64,000 nt of DNA from Dipylidium caninum (taxonomy: Eukaryota > Platyhelminthes > Cestoda > Cyclophyllidea > Dipylidiidae). A program made the position numbers and the translations under genes. Positions 59,858 through 64,000 of this stretch are shown here, piece after piece; within the stretch, counting starts at the first letter, position 1, and every line of letters begins with the position of its first letter. The DNA lies in the NCBI GenBank assembly GCA_017562135.1, contig QEYB01000026.1, positions 434,001-498,000 on the forward strand. Direction: 5' to 3'. Under the pieces are notes generated by a model, which made no database searches, was not told the origin of the DNA, and saw only the letters and a list, made by a program, of their open reading frames with translations.

Positions 59858-61621
59858 TGTCTTATCTAACCAGCCATTACCTATTCTTTAGTTTTTATAA
59901 CATTTCTACTAACGGGGTTACACTATTGCCACTTATTGGATACTCTAGTGTATAAGCTTATATAAAAATATAAGGCGGAGTCTTAGCGTCAATTATTAAT
60001 TGCAAATGAATAGAAATTTGTTTCTATACCGTACAGATAAAGTCAAATTTCACGCCTTAAGGCGTGCTTTGGAATGGTTATTTATGCATACAGTTCGACC
60101 TGTTCTCTGCATGGCACCTCACTTCACCAAGCGATACGAGGAAGATCAAACACCCTCAAAGACGCGTCTAGTAAGAGTAATACAAGCCTGTCTTGACTCA
60201 AATAAACTGAAATAAGTTCGTGTAGTTAAAGTCACGGCATGGGAGAAGAGACCGTTTGGGCCCTGAAGGGCAGACGAGAAAGACGGTTGGCACATAGAGT
60301 AGAAGAGTAAGTTTTTAAGACGACTCGGTTTCTTCGGTTAATCGTTCTTCCCTCAGCTTAGCTTCAACCTCCTTGGGGTTGTCCTGAATAGGAAAGATGG
60401 TTAGAGTGGGGCAGAGGAAGTGGCGTATATTATAGCTAATCGACCGCGGTCTGCAAAGGTAAGGGGGGGACACGTACCAAGACGCGTAACTTCACGTCCA
60501 CGGCTCCATTTTCGCGGTTTCCAGCAACTTTTATTGAGGGCATATTTTACCAGGGAAGTTGGGTACCAGCAGGATGTAGTTTTTGCCAGCTAGATCGTTA
60601 CTTCCGAAGAAACTGAAGCTGAAATCCCCTAGAATTGGTTCAATATGTACATGGGTCGAAAGTCAAATAAAGCAGGGAGCGGAAGCTTACGTCTCTGTAA
60701 TCTCACACTCAATTTTCCCATTCCTTCAGGTAATTTGGGCCCAAAAAGGGGTTTTACCACTCTGAGATCCGGGATTTGAATAGTATATTCAATACCGTCA
60801 CTTAGTTGATAGGAAAGCTAAATTAAGGTAGAATCAATCATTGCAGGATACGCAAGACAAACACATGCGCAATCATGAGAGTCAGTAAACAAACCATATG
60901 AAGGGGTGAACGAGGGACTCGATGAGGCCATCACATTTGCGTCTGTGTGCTAATGTATGTTATCGCGCCAGAAGCTAACAATTGAAAAGGTCTAGGAATC
61001 TAAACGGCAAGGGACGTGCTGCAGCAAGAAGGATGGAGCGCTATTTTATTGGTGATTTAAAATGTTGTAAACATTTGGCCCTATCTAGGGCAACAAACTT
61101 TCCTATACCGCTAAATTTGTATATTTGTGACTTCAGCCGTGTACTGACACGTGTGCATTTGGTATGAGTAATTTTCTGGTCGCGTTTTTGGAGGATTTTC
61201 GGCTGCTATGCCTTTGGTACGCCAACCGGTTATATACTGATTTGGCCTCGTTAACGCCCGTTTCGAACAAAACAGAGCTGTTAACTAGGCTGATGATTTC
61301 TGAATAAATGCTATATAAGGAAATCGCAGGTTGTCACAACTTATTTCAAGTCATTGACCACTGCCTTCCTTATCTGGTAGATATATTTCACGTACATTCA
61401 CAACAGAGGTGCTCCTCTTGTACGACACTTTGTTAGATATTTCATCACGTTCCCTTATCCCTTCTTTATTTATTTCTGCAAAATCCAATCAAAAACTGAT
61501 AGTTTTTTCATACTCTATAAAACACTCCATTCGTTCACTGTGCTGCTTGCTAAATCCCACACCATTTTGCTGCTGTGGAATTTATTTTTGTTATGCTCAT
61601 CTTTTGTCGCACCCTCTACAT
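59858..61621. other. Intergenic region between ASCC2 and syntrophin
   Basis: No recognised gene. TATA-like sequences occur at about 59959-59968 and 61309-61317 (TATATAAG); the latter could serve syntrophin. The ORFs at 60000-60215 and 60583-60765 show no family signature. Confidence 0.35.
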
Positions 61622-63150
61622 GACCCTGAGACCCCCTCCGATGGATCCCAGTTCTGGTTATGGGCTAAAGGTGCTCACGGGGCGTCCTGGGTTGACGTTA
61701 GGGTAACTTTGCTTGCTGACGGATTGCTAGTGATTCCTTTGAAAGGCGCAAATGAGTTCATCGAGTTTCGAGGCCGCAGATTTCCAAAACAGTAAAATTA
61801 TATTTTTTGCTCGTTCTTCCTCTAGAAGGTGGAAATGATGAGACAGAAACAGTAAGAATAGCCCGAAGGGGAAGCTGTGGCCTTGGATTAAGCATAAAAG
61901 GTGGAAGAGATTTTGGGGCGCCTATAATTATAAGCAAAATTTTTAAGGTTGTTTTTCATCTGATCTTAACCAATAGTGCGCTTCTTCGTCTGTCGCATAT
62001 AACATCGGTTTAAATTATCGACGTCGTATGGTATTGTCAAGTTTTCTATACTTCCAAACCAGGTTTCCTCTTTCCTGCCCACCTCCAGACTTTTTCACTT
62101 TATATCGAAAATCTTTTAAAAAACTATTTAGCTAAATTCTCTGTGGTTTACGTAGTACTTAGCCTATTTTCTGTATCCCCCAGTTTCAGGCCAGTAATAA
62201 CATGCGCATTGTTTTAATTTTTTTAAGGGTATGCCTGCGGATCAAAGTAAGCAACTGAATGTTGGCGATTTAATTCTATCTGTCAATGGTGAAAACTTGC
62301 GTATGGCATCCCATAACGAGGCAGTTAAAGCCCTGAAAAAGGCGGGCTCAAATGTCTGTCTGGAGACACAGTCCATAAGACGAGCGGGGCTTTCTTATGC
62401 ACTGGTATTTTGTCGTCCACCTCAACTTTGTATACTTACTTACTAAAAGATAATAACCAACGATATGTCCAGTCTACTGAAGTTTGTTTTTTCCGTTATA
62501 TACTTAAATTTGGTTATTGTGACGGCTAAAACTCCATTCTGCTCGAATTTTATATATACCGGAAGTATTCCGTGTCATAATTGCAGATAAATATTAACCC
62601 AACGTTTAACATAATTGTCTCCTAATAAACAAGCAAATATTAGAATGTTTCAGGATTTTATGATTTACTATGTTTATTTTAATTTCTACTTGACCGGTTC
62701 CCTTCTTAAACAGCTTAAACAGTTGTTAGTGTTTATAAGCCTCTATGTACACTATCCTTCCCGCGATAATGGATCTTTCCTTTATAGGATGCGCTCCAGA
62801 TTTCCTTCATCACCGCTGGGATTTATTTCTCCACATAAATCGATGGCAAACATTTTAAAGGCTCCTATCCTCCACAAATGGTCGTTCAAATTCCTCTAAT
62901 TTTGGCTTATATTAACCGTAGACGACATATAAACGTATCTGGAGAGGAGTCTGCTAATTGTAACAATGAGGATAAGTCTAATTCCTCGTGTTGCATCGAA
63001 ATCTTTTCGCCCGACCTTACCCAATCACATCTCTTCTGCGCTGGTTCATATCATCTCGCCGGTTTTTGGTTCAAATCACTTATTCGTCATGCTTCCATTC
63101 TCAACCAGCTTTACCTCCAGCAATTGAGGCGAATAATCCCCCATTACCAG
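61622..63150 (+). CDS. Syntrophin (alpha/beta type), 5' and middle exons, incomplete
   Basis: Syntrophins are membrane-cytoskeleton adaptors that bind dystrophin. Exon 1 seen (about 61622-61790) is the first half of the N-terminal PH domain (SWVDVRVTLLADGLLVIPL). The PDZ domain is split in two exons: 61833-61947 (GLGLSIKGGRDFGAPIIISK) and from 62229 (GMPADQSKQL, VGDLILSVNGENLRMASHNE). A later exon (about 62870-63150) reads CCIEIFSPD and HLAGFWFKSLIRHASILNQL, which fits the PH domain second half. The PDZ carboxylate-binding loop is GLGLSI and the isoform type is alpha/beta rather than gamma, judged by ISKIFKG followed by ADQ. No start codon is found, and the C-terminal syntrophin-unique domain is not seen before 64000. 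The gene therefore continues off the window or has exons I missed. Frame at the first junction does not close with the obvious donor. Confidence 0.78.
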
Positions 63151-64000
63151 GTCAGATATTGGTGACACAAATGCTTTTGTGTTGACATATTCTTATGCTT
63201 TAATAATATACGTCTAAGCGCTGAATAATAAAGTAATGCTTTTAGAGAAATGTTGCTCTTCTGATGTAGGCACAAAACTTATATTTTTGGCAAAAATTGA
63301 GGAATTTATAATTTTCTTACTAGATGAATAAAACGAACTAAAGGCCAACTGCTTTTAATAGTTAGCCGGTTATTTCCTCTGTAAAATCTGTTTAATTTAG
63401 CCAAATGTGAAAAATTCGGATATTTTAGTATGCGGTCAGGTTTTTTGTAAAACGCAGCAATTTTACGCGAGTGTATTTATGGTAATGGACTCAACTATAA
63501 TGAAAACGAATGTAAGAAAGTGTAGTTCGATGACAAATTTCGTACATATTCAAACAATTAAGTGGTTTGTTGATTTGCTTTAAAGACACGTACAATTATA
63601 GCATAATCGTTGAGCGACTCTTGATATCAACTTGCTTTTCATTTCCCACAGATGTCAAACCTCCTATGTAGTGGCTTTTTGTGTTTTTAAACTGTCAAGA
63701 AAAATATCGTTTTGTTTATATTTTTTAGCATCCCCTCCTCCAACAGTAGTTTTATAGAATGCCGCTTTATTACGGCCTAACATTGTTATTTCAATTTAAA
63801 CCGTTTAGAATGTATTTTGTATCAGTTTCCACTCCACTACTTTTCTTCCCACCTTTCGTAAAACTCAAGGTGTAGTCTTTTCAAACTGTAGATTTTTCTA
63901 ATCCACTGGTTCGAGGTTCTGATGTACTATTTCATGATATAGCAATAGCGGTTGAAATCAATGATTTATTTCTCAAATTTGTTCCTCGATCATTTTCCGT
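63151..64000. other. Probable syntrophin intron
   Basis: AT-rich sequence following a GT donor at 63151. No exon recognised before the window ends. Confidence 0.4.

Overview
This window looks like nuclear DNA of a parasitic flatworm, most likely a cyclophyllidean tapeworm. The evidence is eukaryotic exon-intron genes with many extremely short GT-AG introns (30-36 nt), an AT-rich background, and an invertebrate neuropeptide F precursor of flatworm type. The species is inferred, not proven. No prokaryotic, viral or transposase gene was recognised.

Layout: 1-2238 has no recognised gene. 2239-8686 is a compact gene cluster: CCDC130/YJU2-family splicing factor (+), complex I subunit NDUFS6 (-), OSTM1 (+) and eIF2D (-). 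eIF2D shares a very short divergent promoter with POLQ (+), a complete helicase-polymerase theta spanning about 8.7-19.0 kb. HMCES (+) follows at 20.4-21.7 kb. A minus-strand stretch (21.8-26.0 kb) holds an unassigned coding fragment and a sosondowah-type (SOWAH) ankyrin gene with very small symmetric exons. Two paralogous four-helix membrane protein genes sit at 28.5 and 32.1 kb (+). A sparse 9 kb stretch with G/C-run repeats leads to a neuropeptide F gene (41.7-43.2 kb, +). Then come a CLC-7 type chloride/proton antiporter (-, 44.2-49.7 kb), heat shock factor (-, 51.8-54.0 kb), ASCC2 (+, 55.1-59.9 kb) and the 5' part of a syntrophin gene (+, from about 61.6 kb and probably running past the window).

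Functional links: OSTM1 and CLC-7, the two subunits of the lysosomal chloride/proton exchanger, lie 39 kb apart. POLQ and HMCES, both DNA-damage proteins linked to end joining or abasic-site repair, are neighbours on the same strand. The remaining genes are general housekeeping (splicing, respiration, translation, stress transcription, ribosome rescue).

The points most worth a second look are the ultrashort introns, candidate 3-, 15- and 21-nt exons in the SOWAH gene, the neuropeptide F gene whose last exon encodes only the end of an Arg codon plus Phe-Gly-stop, the altered polymerase motif A in POLQ, and the tandem four-helix membrane proteins.
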